A stretch of 64,000 bases of DNA from assembly GCA_035275405.1 (NCBI GenBank), contig DATEMU010000008.1, positions 62,001-126,000 of the forward strand, given 5' to 3'. Positions 41,373 to 50,513 of the stretch are shown here, in pieces. The position numbers and the translations under genes are program-made. How positions within the stretch are numbered: the first letter of the stretch is position 1; every line of letters begins with the position of its first letter. Source of the stretch: Phycisphaerae bacterium (GTDB lineage: Bacteria; Planctomycetota; Phycisphaerae; UBA1845; UTPLA1). Under the pieces are notes generated by a model. It was not told where the DNA came from. It searched no databases and worked only from the letters and a program-made list of their open reading frames with translations.

Positions 41373-42005
41373 TTACTTATCGAGGTCGTAGGCGATCTTA
41401 AGCCACTTCTTGACTTCGGGGTCGATATCGCCGGGCGCGGCGATCTCGAACCGGTGCGTGATGCGGTCCTTCTTGGCCAGGCCGCCCGTGTCGATCAGCC
41501 GCTTGGGCAGCTTGCCCTTGTACTTCGTCAGGCACAAACCGAAGTCGATCCGCGTCCGCGTGCTCGGTTTGATCTGCGCAAAGACATGATTGCGATAGAA
41601 CGGCACGATCGTCTGGCAAGGGCAGATCTTCACGTCCTTGCCCAGACTCCTGCCAAGCTTGATAAGCGCGTCATGCAAAGGCCGCAAGTTCGCTTTGCCG
41701 CCCGCGTACATCGCCTCGACCCACTTGGTGGCCGCCTTCAAGTATCCCTCTGGCGTGTCATCGTCGCCGCCCTTGCCTTCAGCCCGCTCGGCGATCCACC
41801 AGGCGGAGTTCGTGCCCAGACCGTGCTTGGCCTTGAGCCAGTCGCGCCGCTCGGCCTCCGTCTTCGGGCCGGATTTCTTGACGAAGCCGACCCATTCGTC
41901 GAGCGAGCGGCCGGTCTTGGGTTTGAGCGTGGCGACCCAGTCCACCATCATCACGACGCCGGGGTGGACGCTGTAGATCGACGACTTCGCGGATTTTGCG
42001 GGCAT
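41373..42005 (-). CDS. DUF4287 and DUF5655 domain protein
   Basis: A 210-residue protein joining a DUF4287 domain (about 20-75: LKPKTGRSLDEWVGFVKKSG; LKAKHGLGTNSAWWIAERAE) to a DUF5655 domain (about 85-205: YAGGKANLRPLHDALIKLGR; CPCQTIVPFYRNHVFAQIKP; RITHRFEIAAPGDIDPEV). The same two domains occur separately in genes at 40647 and 35657. Role unknown; the fusion suggests the two domains act together. Confidence 0.8.
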   Translation of the reverse strand: MPAKSAKSSIYSVHPGVVMMVDWVATLKPKTGRSLDEWVGFVKKSGPKTEAERRDWLKAKHGLGTNSAWWIAERAEGKGGDDDTPEGYLKAATKWVEAMYAGGKANLRPLHDALIKLGRSLGKDVKICPCQTIVPFYRNHVFAQIKPSTRTRIDFGLCLTKYKGKLPKRLIDTGGLAKKDRITHRFEIAAPGDIDPEVKKWLKIAYDLDK

Positions 42006-42021
42006 GGAAGTTCCTCAGATT

Positions 42022-43167
42022 TTATTGCTTCGCCTCGGTTTTCTGGTAGGCCATGCGCTGGCTGCTAACGACAGCTAATCGGCCGTCGTCGCCCGGATGC
42101 AGGACCCAGCGCACACGCACCATCAGGTAACCCGTGGGGTGCTTATTCTCGTCGAGATAGACGATATTCCCAAACGACTCCACCTCCAAGTCTCCATTCT
42201 CCAGCCACTTCTCCCCGCGGACGTCGTTCGACGACCAGCGCAGTGGGGTTTTTCGATCCGCCTCCTCCAAACACTGCCACGGATCAAGCTGGTCCGGACG
42301 CCCAAAGGGCGTTACGGGATCGGACGCGCGCAGCACGAGAACCCGCTTTTGGTCGATCGGCCCGGTGTTGTTGACGGCGACCATGCGGCCGTCTTTCCGC
42401 CACATCGCCGACATCGCATAGCCCTGGAGTTTGGTGGTCCAGAGGGGCGAGCCGCGCGAAGCATCGACTATACTCAGAATGCGGGTTTTCGAACCCGGCG
42501 TCTGCGGCTCGTTGACCAGGACGCGCGATCCCTGCGGGGCTTTCCAGCGGATCGAGTAGTCCTCGTCCCCGCCCTTGAGGTAGTACCGGGTGGTATCCGT
42601 CTTGGGCCATACGAGGACGACCGCATCACGCGGCGACGAGGCATTGATCGGGCGAAGCTCAATGTTATTCGACTGGAGCAGCTTAACGTCATCGTCAATA
42701 ATCGCCCCGGCGCGGCGCAGGTCGTCGGCGCTACTCGACGTCGTGCCAGGATGACCATCGACATACCGCGCGATCTTCGCGGCAAGGTCGCGGACGTTTT
42801 TCTGCTGCTCGATGGAGCGGTTCCAATCGACCATGGCAAACACGTAGAAGCCCAGGATGAGCAGCCCCATGAGACCGCCGCCCCCCAGCCACGCGATAGG
42901 GCCGCGCCAACTAAAGAGATCAGATAAGTCAGGCAAGTATGGGGATTCGCGACTGTCAAAATTAATGACCTTTTCCGCGGCCTTAAGCTGGGAATACGGT
43001 ACCCACTCGTCGGTCCCCTCGGGGCGAACACGGTCGCCATCCTTGAGTTCGCCTCGGGACATCATTTCGGCAAGCTGAGGCGGGGTGAACGAGCCGACGA
43101 ACCGACCCTGCTGTTCGAGTTCGATTTTCTTGGCACCGAAGCCAAAGTTGAACTTGAAAACCGCCAT
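42022..43167 (-). CDS. GYF_2-like membrane protein of unknown function
   Basis: A 381-residue protein. N-terminal ~75 residues form a GYF_2/DUF4339-like domain (RFVGSFTPPQLAEMMSRGEL; GDRVRPEGTDEWVPYSQLKA). One membrane helix (IAWLGGGGLMGLLILGFYVF) follows, then a ~250-residue periplasmic or cytosolic region, partly beta-rich (YSIRWKAPQGSRVLVNEPQT; GYAMSAMWRKDGRMVAVNN) with no known family. An upstream extension of the frame runs across the tRNA gene and is rejected; the ATG at 43167 begins the GYF_2 part. This domain order is frequent in Planctomycetota. Confidence 0.7.
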   Translation of the reverse strand: MAVFKFNFGFGAKKIELEQQGRFVGSFTPPQLAEMMSRGELKDGDRVRPEGTDEWVPYSQLKAAEKVINFDSRESPYLPDLSDLFSWRGPIAWLGGGGLMGLLILGFYVFAMVDWNRSIEQQKNVRDLAAKIARYVDGHPGTTSSSADDLRRAGAIIDDDVKLLQSNNIELRPINASSPRDAVVLVWPKTDTTRYYLKGGDEDYSIRWKAPQGSRVLVNEPQTPGSKTRILSIVDASRGSPLWTTKLQGYAMSAMWRKDGRMVAVNNTGPIDQKRVLVLRASDPVTPFGRPDQLDPWQCLEEADRKTPLRWSSNDVRGEKWLENGDLEVESFGNIVYLDENKHPTGYLMVRVRWVLHPGDDGRLAVVSSQRMAYQKTEAKQ

Positions 43168-43351
43168 GGAGCGCCCATCATAACTCCCTGGCGAATCTTG
43201 ACGAACACCCTCGGGGGCTCTGCCGCCGAGGCGTCGAATCGAGGTGGCTGGCCCGGCGTGTGATCCCCCTTGTTTACTCCTATGAACAACGCAGTCGCGG
43301 GATAGAATACCCTGCCCCGCCGATAAACTTCCGTTGGGCGACCGGCGGCGT

Positions 43352-43438
43352 GGAGAGGTGGCCGAGTGGCTGAAGGCGACGGTTTTGAAAACCGTTGACG
43401 TCGCAAGGCGTCCGGGGGTTCGAATCCCTCCCTCTCCG
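43352..43438 (+). tRNA. tRNA-Ser (anticodon TGA)
   Basis: An 87-base class II tRNA. The acceptor stem GGAGAGG (43352-43358) pairs with CCTCTCC (43431-43437), discriminator G at 43438. The anticodon stem ACGGT/ACCGT encloses the loop TTTGAAA with anticodon TGA at 43386-43388. A long variable arm (about 43396-43412) and a T-loop GGTTCGAAT fit tRNA-Ser. No CCA is encoded. Confidence 0.96.
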
Positions 43439-43494
43439 TTTCCTTTTGAGGGCATTCCATAAGCGTTTGAAACGCTTGCGGGGATGGAAGCATT

Positions 43495-44136
43495 ATGCTG
43501 AGTTTTATTCAAACGGTTTTTTCACGCCGAAGGAATTTCTGGAGCGTGCTGTTTGCCGGCTTGATGCTGACTGTCGGTTGCAGCCGTAAATCAGCCGAGC
43601 GGTGGAACACGGGGTCACCGGAGCCGGGGCAGACATGCGTCTTTCTGTTGCTCGGGTTTGGGGATCTGGATGGGTCGGTAGGGATGGACAAGCTTGCGGC
43701 GACGCTGGAGCGCAAGGGATGCTTCGCGGACCTGGAACCCTACCGGAAATGGAAAGCCATCGCGCAGGCCATTCTGCGGGATCGACCCGACAAGCTGGTG
43801 CTCATCGGGCATTCGCACGGGGGAGTGGTCGCGATCAAGATGGCCCACCTCCTGGAGGAGCAAGGCGTGAAGGTGCGACTTCTGGTGCTGCTGGACGTGG
43901 GAAGACCGGACCCGATTCCGGCAAACGTCGATGAGGCAGTGCACTATTATGTGGTCCCCGAAACCCTGTCGTTCCGAAGCGGGCCGCGGAGCCAGTTGGA
44001 GCCGGGGAACACGCATACGCGATTGACCAATGTTGCCGTGGGGCCGGAGGGCGAACTTCCGGGGGCACGGGATGTCGATCATATGAATATTTCGGATTGT
44101 GCCGCAATTCAGAGCTTGATTGCGAAAAAGTTGTGA
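43495..44136 (+). CDS. Lipoprotein alpha/beta-hydrolase
   Basis: A 213-residue protein with a lipoprotein signal (VLFAGLMLTVGC) and an alpha/beta-hydrolase core. The nucleophile elbow is GHSHGG (serine of the catalytic triad) in KLVLIGHSHGGVVAIKMAHL; the late aspartate/histidine would be in DVGRPDP and DHMNISD. It is likely a membrane-anchored esterase or lipase of the periplasm; substrate unknown. It follows the tRNA by about 55 bases. The next frame (LuxR-like) begins just after its end. Confidence 0.7.
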   Translation: MLSFIQTVFSRRRNFWSVLFAGLMLTVGCSRKSAERWNTGSPEPGQTCVFLLLGFGDLDGSVGMDKLAATLERKGCFADLEPYRKWKAIAQAILRDRPDKLVLIGHSHGGVVAIKMAHLLEEQGVKVRLLVLLDVGRPDPIPANVDEAVHYYVVPETLSFRSGPRSQLEPGNTHTRLTNVAVGPEGELPGARDVDHMNISDCAAIQSLIAKKL

Positions 44137-44203
44137 GAAGGCGTGCCGGCCCGCACTTAGGCTTGGCGGGAAACTCCGGACGCGGGCGGCTCCCCTTCTC
44201 CGA

Positions 44204-44710
44204 ATGATGAAAGCAGGCGCAGCGCGTTCCATGGCCAGCCGGTTTCGTATCGACCCTGATTCACAGCCGCGGCCGACAAGGCTGAACGCGGTGTTTTGCG
44301 CGAACTTCCGGGGAGTCTGTGCGGAATGTCCAAACCGGCTCGGCGTCGGTGTTGGAGAAATCGGCCCGACGAGAAACCAATGTCGACTCCCTCCATTGGC
44401 CGCCGAAACGATTGCCGCGCTGAGCCGGTGTCGCCGATTGACCCGACGGGAGCGTGACGTCCTCACGCTTTGCTGCGGCGGGGCAAAAAACGCGGTGATC
44501 GCCCGAACGCTGGGCATCTCGAACTCCGCCGTGCGCCGGCATCTTCGCAACCTGCACAAGAAAACGAACACGTCGGACAAGGCGGAATTGATTCTCAATC
44601 TCTGGTACTCCAGCACTTCCTGCCCCGAACCCGTCGCTTCCCCCGTACGCAGGTCCAGATCGCGTTCGCGGCGCCGCATCGCGTCTCCGCGCCGGCCATC
44701 CGTGTCCTAG
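44204..44710 (+). CDS. LuxR-type HTH protein
   Basis: A short protein (about 168 residues from the ATG at 44204; the start is uncertain and could be 44231) with a C-terminal LuxR DNA-binding domain: LTRRERDVLTLCCGGAKNAV then ARTLGISNSAVRRHLRNLHK and a final KAELILNLW. No receiver or ligand domain is recognised in the N-terminal ~90 residues, which include a CANFRGVCAECPN cysteine stretch. The C-terminus is an Arg/Ser-rich tail. A regulator of the neighbouring secreted-protein genes is possible by position only. Confidence 0.65.
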   Translation: MMKAGAARSMASRFRIDPDSQPRPTRLNAVFCANFRGVCAECPNRLGVGVGEIGPTRNQCRLPPLAAETIAALSRCRRLTRRERDVLTLCCGGAKNAVIARTLGISNSAVRRHLRNLHKKTNTSDKAELILNLWYSSTSCPEPVASPVRRSRSRSRRRIASPRRPSVS

Positions 44711-44878
44711 AACACGGTATCCAAAGAGATACCTCTGCAGCAATCAACAAGGAGATTAGCGTTGTGGGACATTCCGCGCGTTGTCCACTCGGGGGTTTCG
44801 CGCACATCGCAGGATGAACACGCCGACGCATCCTTTTCCTTCGATGTTTCAACTCTTGTCGGTGGACCGGAGGCAATT

Positions 44879-47197
44879 ATGACAACTTGGAAGTCAACAA
44901 GCCGTGCCTGCATCTGCGAGTCCAGAGTTTGGGCCACCCGGCTTTGGAAACCCGTGGCGATGATCCTCCTGTCCAGTCTGGTTCTCGCGCCAGCGTCTGC
45001 ACCGCCTCAGCGCCCCCGCATCGAGCCCGGCGGAAACAACCGGATAGCGCCGGCCGTCCGTGCGCCTCAGGCGCTAACGACGCAAAACCTCAATTTCGGA
45101 CTGACGCCGTCGGATCTCGTCACGACCTTGCTGGGTACCGGCGTGACGGTGTCCAACGTGACATTCACCGGCGCCAATATTGCGGCCGGCACGTTCGCCG
45201 GCGGAACGGGCATTGTCGGCTTCGAAAGCGGCATCATCCTGAGCAGCGGGGACATCTCTTTCGTGCCCGGCCCGAACACGCAGGACGACGTCTCTGGCGT
45301 TAACGCCGGAATCGGCGATGTTGATCTGAACGGGCTGATCCCGGGTTACACAACGTTCGACGCGTGCATCCTGGAATTTGACTTTGAATGCACCGGTACC
45401 CAGGTCATCCAGTTTCAGTATGTGTTCACGTCGGAGGAATACAACGAGTGGGTGAATTCGCCGTTCAACGACGTGTTCGGCTTTTTTCTGAACGGCGTCA
45501 ACATTGCCCTGGTTCCCGGCAGCGCGGGCACGCCGGTCAGCATCAACAACGTGAACTGCAACAACCCCTTCAACCCGCCTACCGGAAGCTTCTGCAATCT
45601 CTTTATTAACAATGACTGCAGCGACATTCCACCGGGAACTTTCCCGTGTGCCGGAGTCCGCGACATCCAGATGGACGGGCTGATCGTAATCCTGACGGCG
45701 ACCGGCACGCTTATCCCCGGCGTGAACCATATCAAGCTGGCCATTGCCGATGCGGGCGACCAGGTCCTCGACTCGAATGTATTCATCCAGGGGCAGAGTT
45801 TCACCTGCGGAGAGCCGACCGGAGCGTGCTGCGATACCAGCACGCAAACTTGCGTCGGCGGCGTCCCGCAAGCCAATTGCCAGGGGCCCAACATGATGTG
45901 GACCGTCGGGCTGGCCTGCAATCAACTGGACCCCCCCTGCACGGCCACACATCCCGCTGGGACGGACTGCGCGAATCCGATTCCCATTACGGCGCTGCCC
46001 TTTGTTGATACCAATACGACGACCGACAAAGGCAACGACTACACCAGTACGTGTCTTGGCGACTACGACAACGGTCTCGACATCCTCTATGAACTCACGA
46101 TCGCGGCTACGCAGTGCGTGGACATCACCGTGACGGGCGCCACGCCGAACGACAACTGGATCGGCGTGGCATTGGACAGCGCATGCCCGCCGGGCGCCGT
46201 GTGCATGGCGCAGGGAACCAGCCAGGGAAACGTGGCGACCATCACCAATCTGACGCTGGGGCCGGGCACCTATTACCTGATGATCGACCGGTGGCCCCTG
46301 GCGAGTGACGGACTGAATTTCACGCTCAGCGTCGCGGATTGCGGTGGGGCTCCGACCGGGGCGTGCTGCAATACCGCCACTCAAATCTGCAACGACAATG
46401 TCCTGGCGGCCAACTGCCAGGGACTGGATGACGTTTGGAGCGCCGGTATTGCGTGTGGTGATCTAAATCCGCCCTGCGCTCCGGAGGTTGACCCGGTGGG
46501 ACAGGATTGTGAATTCCCGATCTACGTTACGTCCATACCGTTCGAAGATGTCAATACAACGGCCGACAAGAAGGAAGACTACGCCATCACCTGCCTCGGC
46601 GTCTACGACGACGGCAATGACATCGTCTACCAGATCACGTTGACAGGTGCCCATTGTGTCGACATCACGGTGGCGGGGGCGACAGCGATCGATCACTCCA
46701 TTGGGGTGGTGCTGGACGACGTTTGCCCACCGGGTTCTACAGGGTGCATTGCACAGGCTACGACGACGGGCACCGTGGCCACGATCACTAATCTTCTGTT
46801 GGACCCCGGCACGTACTACCTCATGATCGACCGGCAGCCCGACAAAGACGGACTCGCCATCCTGGACTTCCGGCTAAGCATCGCCGACTGCCCACCGCCG
46901 TCGGGTGCGTGTTGCCTGCAGGATGGCCAGTGCGCGCAGCTGAGCGAAGCGGACTGCATGAGCGCCAACGGCCTGAGCTGGACGATTGACGTGCCGTGTT
47001 CGCCCAATCCATGCCCGTACATCAAGGGCGACACGAATTGCAGCCACGCTGTGACCACGGATGATATTCCGGACTTCGTCGACGCGCTGATCGGCACATA
47101 CACCGGCTGTGACATCACCTTGGCGGATATGAACAACGATGGCAACGCAGATGGACTTGACATTCAGGATTTCATATACGTCTTGTTGCCTCTTTAG
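44879..47197 (+). CDS. Secreted choice-of-anchor-L protein with GACC repeats and dockerin-like tail
   Basis: A 772-residue exported protein. GGAGG at 44869-44873 precedes the ATG. After the signal (AMILLSSLVLAPASA) comes a choice-of-anchor-L domain (about 65-290, with SEEYNEWVNSPFNDVFGFF). Then two copies of a GACC-type Cys unit (PTGACCDTSTQTCVGG; PTGACCNTATQICND), each followed by a ~120-residue beta domain (DYTSTCLGDYDNGLDI; DYAITCLGVYDDGNDI), a third GACC unit, and a C-terminal dockerin-like pair KGDTNCSHAVTTDDIPDFVD and DMNNDGNADGLDIQDFIYVL. Planctomycete proteins of this type are cell-surface or secreted; the dockerin may serve attachment, an inference. Confidence 0.85.
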   Translation: MTTWKSTSRACICESRVWATRLWKPVAMILLSSLVLAPASAPPQRPRIEPGGNNRIAPAVRAPQALTTQNLNFGLTPSDLVTTLLGTGVTVSNVTFTGANIAAGTFAGGTGIVGFESGIILSSGDISFVPGPNTQDDVSGVNAGIGDVDLNGLIPGYTTFDACILEFDFECTGTQVIQFQYVFTSEEYNEWVNSPFNDVFGFFLNGVNIALVPGSAGTPVSINNVNCNNPFNPPTGSFCNLFINNDCSDIPPGTFPCAGVRDIQMDGLIVILTATGTLIPGVNHIKLAIADAGDQVLDSNVFIQGQSFTCGEPTGACCDTSTQTCVGGVPQANCQGPNMMWTVGLACNQLDPPCTATHPAGTDCANPIPITALPFVDTNTTTDKGNDYTSTCLGDYDNGLDILYELTIAATQCVDITVTGATPNDNWIGVALDSACPPGAVCMAQGTSQGNVATITNLTLGPGTYYLMIDRWPLASDGLNFTLSVADCGGAPTGACCNTATQICNDNVLAANCQGLDDVWSAGIACGDLNPPCAPEVDPVGQDCEFPIYVTSIPFEDVNTTADKKEDYAITCLGVYDDGNDIVYQITLTGAHCVDITVAGATAIDHSIGVVLDDVCPPGSTGCIAQATTTGTVATITNLLLDPGTYYLMIDRQPDKDGLAILDFRLSIADCPPPSGACCLQDGQCAQLSEADCMSANGLSWTIDVPCSPNPCPYIKGDTNCSHAVTTDDIPDFVDALIGTYTGCDITLADMNNDGNADGLDIQDFIYVLLPL

Positions 47198-47346
47198 AGC
47201 GACTCAGCCCGATTTCGCAGAAATCGGTACCCTTTGGCAACGGGGCGGCAATTGCTTTTGGCGGGGATGGCAGCGCGGCAATACGCGCCTGCGATTGGCG
47301 ATCGTGATACTTGACCTGTCTTACGTCCTGCGTGGAGGAAACTTCC

Positions 47347-48564
47347 ATGATTCACTACATCCCATTATCAGTTCCGGTCTTTGCTCTCGTTGCCATGCTC
47401 GGCGGCCAGGCACCATCTGGGGAGCCCGTAACCGCGCTCCCGATGGATGTCGGACGGACGGCGCCACGGGACGTGTGGACGCCCTATGTTGTCCTTGCGT
47501 TCAATGACTTGGGCATGCACTGCATGAACCTTGACTGTTCGGAATTGCTAGTCCTGCCGCCATTCAATACTCTGCACGCCCAAGTTATCGACCGAACGCA
47601 CGGCTCACCCGAAATCGTGACCAGCGGCATTACCGTGCAATACACGATTCCGGGGAACACCCGAACCGCCGACAAGACCAATTTCTGGTCGTACGCCAAT
47701 GCCATTTTCGGCGCCAACCTACCGCCCGGGATCGGCCTCACCGGGCATGGCATGTCCGGAACGATGTCGCCTACGCCGGGAAGCAATGACTGGTCCGTCA
47801 CCGGGATTCCGATCACGCAGATGGATGACAGCGGTCGCGAAAATCCGTATTGCCTGGCCACCATCACCGTCAAACAAGGAGCGACCCTAATGGGGACAAC
47901 GCAGGCAGTGGTACCGGTTTCCTGGGAGATGAGCTGCAACCTCTGTCACGCCACGCCCGGCATCTCCACCGCGACAGACATTCTTCGGGCACACGACCGA
48001 TTGCACCAGACGCAGCTCGAGTTTCAAAAGCCGGTCCTCTGTGCCGCCTGCCATGCCGATGCCGCGCTGGGGGCCCCGGGCCAGCCGGGCGTTTCTAGTC
48101 TTTCTTCGGCAATGCACACCGCCCATGCACCGCGCATGTCCGGCATTTCTCTCGAATCGGAATGCTATGCCTGCCATCCCGGCGTTCGCACCCAGTGCTT
48201 CCGCGACATTCACTTTAGCGCCGGACTGACCTGCAACAGTTGTCACGTCTCGATGGCTGCTATCGGCAATCCGGCCCGACATCCGTGGGTGGACGAACCG
48301 AGTTGCGGATCCTGCCATCAGGCACAACACCCTACCTGGGAGTTTGAAGAACCCGGAAAACTGTACCGCCAATCGCGCGGACACCGAGGCATCCAGTGTG
48401 CTGCGTGCCACGGAAGTCCTCACGCGATCACGGCCACCATTATGGCCGTTGACAACGTTCAGGCGATCACCATTCAGGGCCATGCCGGCCGAATCGATAC
48501 CTGTACGGTCTGCCACCAGGAAGTCCCAGGCGATCCATTCCCCCACCGGCTGACGGACGACTAG
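47347..48564 (+). CDS. Periplasmic heptaheme cytochrome c
   Basis: A 405-residue exported protein (signal IPLSVPVFALVAMLGGQA). Seven CxxCH haem-binding motifs are visible in the C-terminal half: CNLCH, CAACH, CYACH, CNSCH, CGSCH, CAACH and CTVCH. The N-terminal ~200 residues have a non-haem domain starting YVVLAFNDLGMHCMNLDCSE, seen in other multihaem proteins of this kind. It should carry electrons across the periplasm or outside the cell. GGAGG precedes the ATG at 47347. It lies between a choice-of-anchor-L protein and a HAF-repeat protein, an unusual neighbourhood with no partner reductase. Confidence 0.87.
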   Translation: MIHYIPLSVPVFALVAMLGGQAPSGEPVTALPMDVGRTAPRDVWTPYVVLAFNDLGMHCMNLDCSELLVLPPFNTLHAQVIDRTHGSPEIVTSGITVQYTIPGNTRTADKTNFWSYANAIFGANLPPGIGLTGHGMSGTMSPTPGSNDWSVTGIPITQMDDSGRENPYCLATITVKQGATLMGTTQAVVPVSWEMSCNLCHATPGISTATDILRAHDRLHQTQLEFQKPVLCAACHADAALGAPGQPGVSSLSSAMHTAHAPRMSGISLESECYACHPGVRTQCFRDIHFSAGLTCNSCHVSMAAIGNPARHPWVDEPSCGSCHQAQHPTWEFEEPGKLYRQSRGHRGIQCAACHGSPHAITATIMAVDNVQAITIQGHAGRIDTCTVCHQEVPGDPFPHRLTDD

Positions 48565-48615
48565 GTTTGATCAGAGTATGAACACGCTGATATTGACTCT
48601 GTTCGGAGACTACCC

Positions 48616-49830
48616 ATGTACCAGAAGAACCTTATTTACATAACGGCAATCGCAGCTATCGTCTCCGCCCCATTCGATGCGCGCGTCGGCGCCGCCGCAT
48701 ACGAATACCTCGTGACCGATCTTGGCGTGACCGGCGGTCCACAAGGGGCCGCCTACGCGATTAACAGTACCGGGGCTGTCGTCGGCTTTACGACGACCGC
48801 ATCCGCCGATTGTCACGCCGTGTATTTCGACGGCGCGCTCATCGATCTGGGCACGCTTGGAATCGACGATCAAAGCATGGCGTTTTCGATCAATGATGCG
48901 GAACAGGTCGCGGCCCAGTCCTACAGACTCGGCGAATTGCAGAGCCACGCGATGCTCTGGCAAGGTGGAACAGCGACTAATCTGGGCCACTTCGCTCCGC
49001 GTGACATCAATGGCGCGGGCCTCATCGTCGGGCATCTGACGACATTTCTCAACGACCTGTGGGTCGATCACGCGTGCAAGTGGCAGGCGGGAATTCTGAC
49101 CGATCTCGGTACGCTTGGCGGACGTAATAGCCGAGCATTCGCAGTTGACACGTCCGGCCGGGCCGTCGGCCAGTCGTATCTGATGGATGATCAAACCGTA
49201 CGAGCCTGCCTGTGGCTGAATGGAATTCCGCACGATCTTGGGGCTCTCGACGGGGCAGCCAATAGTTCGGCGACAGACATCAACGACAGCGGACGAATTG
49301 TGGGTTGGTCGGACACGGCGTCCGGCGCACCGCATGCGTTCAGCGTACAGGTCGACTCCACTGGGATCGTGATTACACGCACCGACTTGGGTACGCTGGA
49401 GAATACCTTTAGTGTCGCATACGGGCTCAACAGCGCGGGTGATGTCGTGGGCACGTCCAATTCTCGGGCTGTCCTATGGCGCGGGAACCAGGTCATCGAT
49501 TTGAATACCCGCATTCCCTCCGGCGCGGGCTGGGTGCTTGGCCGCGCGCACGCCATCAACACGGCCGGTCAGATCGTGGGCGAAGGTGCACATGTTGGTT
49601 TTCCGCACGGCTACCTGTTAACACCGGTCACGTGCACTAAGGGGGACGTGAACGACGATGGCGCGCGAAACGGGTTGGACATTCAGGCGTTCGTACAGGT
49701 TCTTTTGGTCGGTGGTACTCCGCGCCAAGTGTGCGCCGGCGACGTTGGCGCAAACCCGGACGGAGAGTTAACTACCGATGACGTGGAAGCGTTTGCGCAA
49801 TGCCTATTGGAAACCGGCGGCTGCCAGTGA
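48616..49830 (+). CDS. Secreted HAF-repeat protein with dockerin-like tail
   Basis: A 404-residue exported protein (signal IYITAIAAIVSAPFDARVGA). It consists of repeated HAF units, each with a short TDLGTLGG-type strand followed by AINSTGAVVG or similar (DLGTLGGRNSRAFAVD; INDSGRIVGWS; LNSAGDVVGTS; INTAGQIVGEG). At the C-terminus is a dockerin-like pair KGDVNDDGARNGLDIQAFVQ and a second GDVGANPDGELTTDDVEAFA. The fold is likely a beta-propeller; function unknown. It closes the three-gene secreted cluster. Confidence 0.85.
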   Translation: MYQKNLIYITAIAAIVSAPFDARVGAAAYEYLVTDLGVTGGPQGAAYAINSTGAVVGFTTTASADCHAVYFDGALIDLGTLGIDDQSMAFSINDAEQVAAQSYRLGELQSHAMLWQGGTATNLGHFAPRDINGAGLIVGHLTTFLNDLWVDHACKWQAGILTDLGTLGGRNSRAFAVDTSGRAVGQSYLMDDQTVRACLWLNGIPHDLGALDGAANSSATDINDSGRIVGWSDTASGAPHAFSVQVDSTGIVITRTDLGTLENTFSVAYGLNSAGDVVGTSNSRAVLWRGNQVIDLNTRIPSGAGWVLGRAHAINTAGQIVGEGAHVGFPHGYLLTPVTCTKGDVNDDGARNGLDIQAFVQVLLVGGTPRQVCAGDVGANPDGELTTDDVEAFAQCLLETGGCQ

Positions 49831-49955
49831 GTCTATGTCTGGAGACCCCCTCGGGATTTCCATTGTCACTCTAAAGGCCGGGTGATAGACTATTGAATGG
49901 GCACTCTCCATTGGCCCACAAGCGGCCGTAAAAGCGGACCCATGATGGGCCTTCG

Positions 49956-50513
49956 ATGCATCGGGACGATTTCTTATCCAAACTGGCACGCTATTCTCCG
50001 CTTGATGCGCGCGATGAGGCGCAGCGGGGGCGAATTGAGGCGTTTGTCCGCGAGCACCCCGGCTGCTTTGACAGCACCTTCGAGCCCGGCCATCTGACCG
50101 GCTCGGCGTGGCTGCTGGATTCAGCGGGCCAGCGCGTCCTGCTCACGCATCATCGCAAGCTGGACAAGTGGATTCAACTCGGAGGCCATGCTGACGGCGA
50201 TCCCGATCTGCTCGCCGTCGCGCTCCGCGAAGCGCAGGAAGAGTCCGGCATCACCGACATTCGGCCGGTCTCCGAAGAGATTTTCGACCTGGACGTCCAC
50301 GATTACCCGGCCACAGCGACCGAAGGCGAACACGAGCACTTCGACATCCGCTTTCTGCTCAAGGTCCACGGGAAGGATGAATACGCCGTGAGCGATGAAT
50401 CGCACGACCTCGCCTGGTTCACCTATGAAGCATTGGCACCGATGGATCTCGACGAAGCGGTGCGGCGGATGGCGGAGAAGTGGCGACGGTTGCGTATCCC
50501 CACGTCAGGTTGA
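49956..50513 (+). CDS. Nudix hydrolase
   Basis: A 185-residue protein with a Nudix fold: KWIQLGGHADGDPDLLAVAL leading into REAQEESGI (REUxEExGU), giving the metal-binding helix. The first half of the box is less regular than consensus. It hydrolyses a nucleoside-diphosphate-linked substrate; which one is not knowable here. Start by ATG at 49956. It ends convergently with the next gene, overlapping by nine bases. Confidence 0.85.
   Translation: MHRDDFLSKLARYSPLDARDEAQRGRIEAFVREHPGCFDSTFEPGHLTGSAWLLDSAGQRVLLTHHRKLDKWIQLGGHADGDPDLLAVALREAQEESGITDIRPVSEEIFDLDVHDYPATATEGEHEHFDIRFLLKVHGKDEYAVSDESHDLAWFTYEALAPMDLDEAVRRMAEKWRRLRIPTSG

Noticed and set aside
40644-42068. 474-codon plus-strand open frame
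   Set aside because: Antisense to two DUF4287 genes and runs through a CACAGAG repeat; no domain seen.
45074-46384. 436-codon minus-strand open frame
   Set aside because: Antisense to the choice-of-anchor-L protein; no recognisable features.
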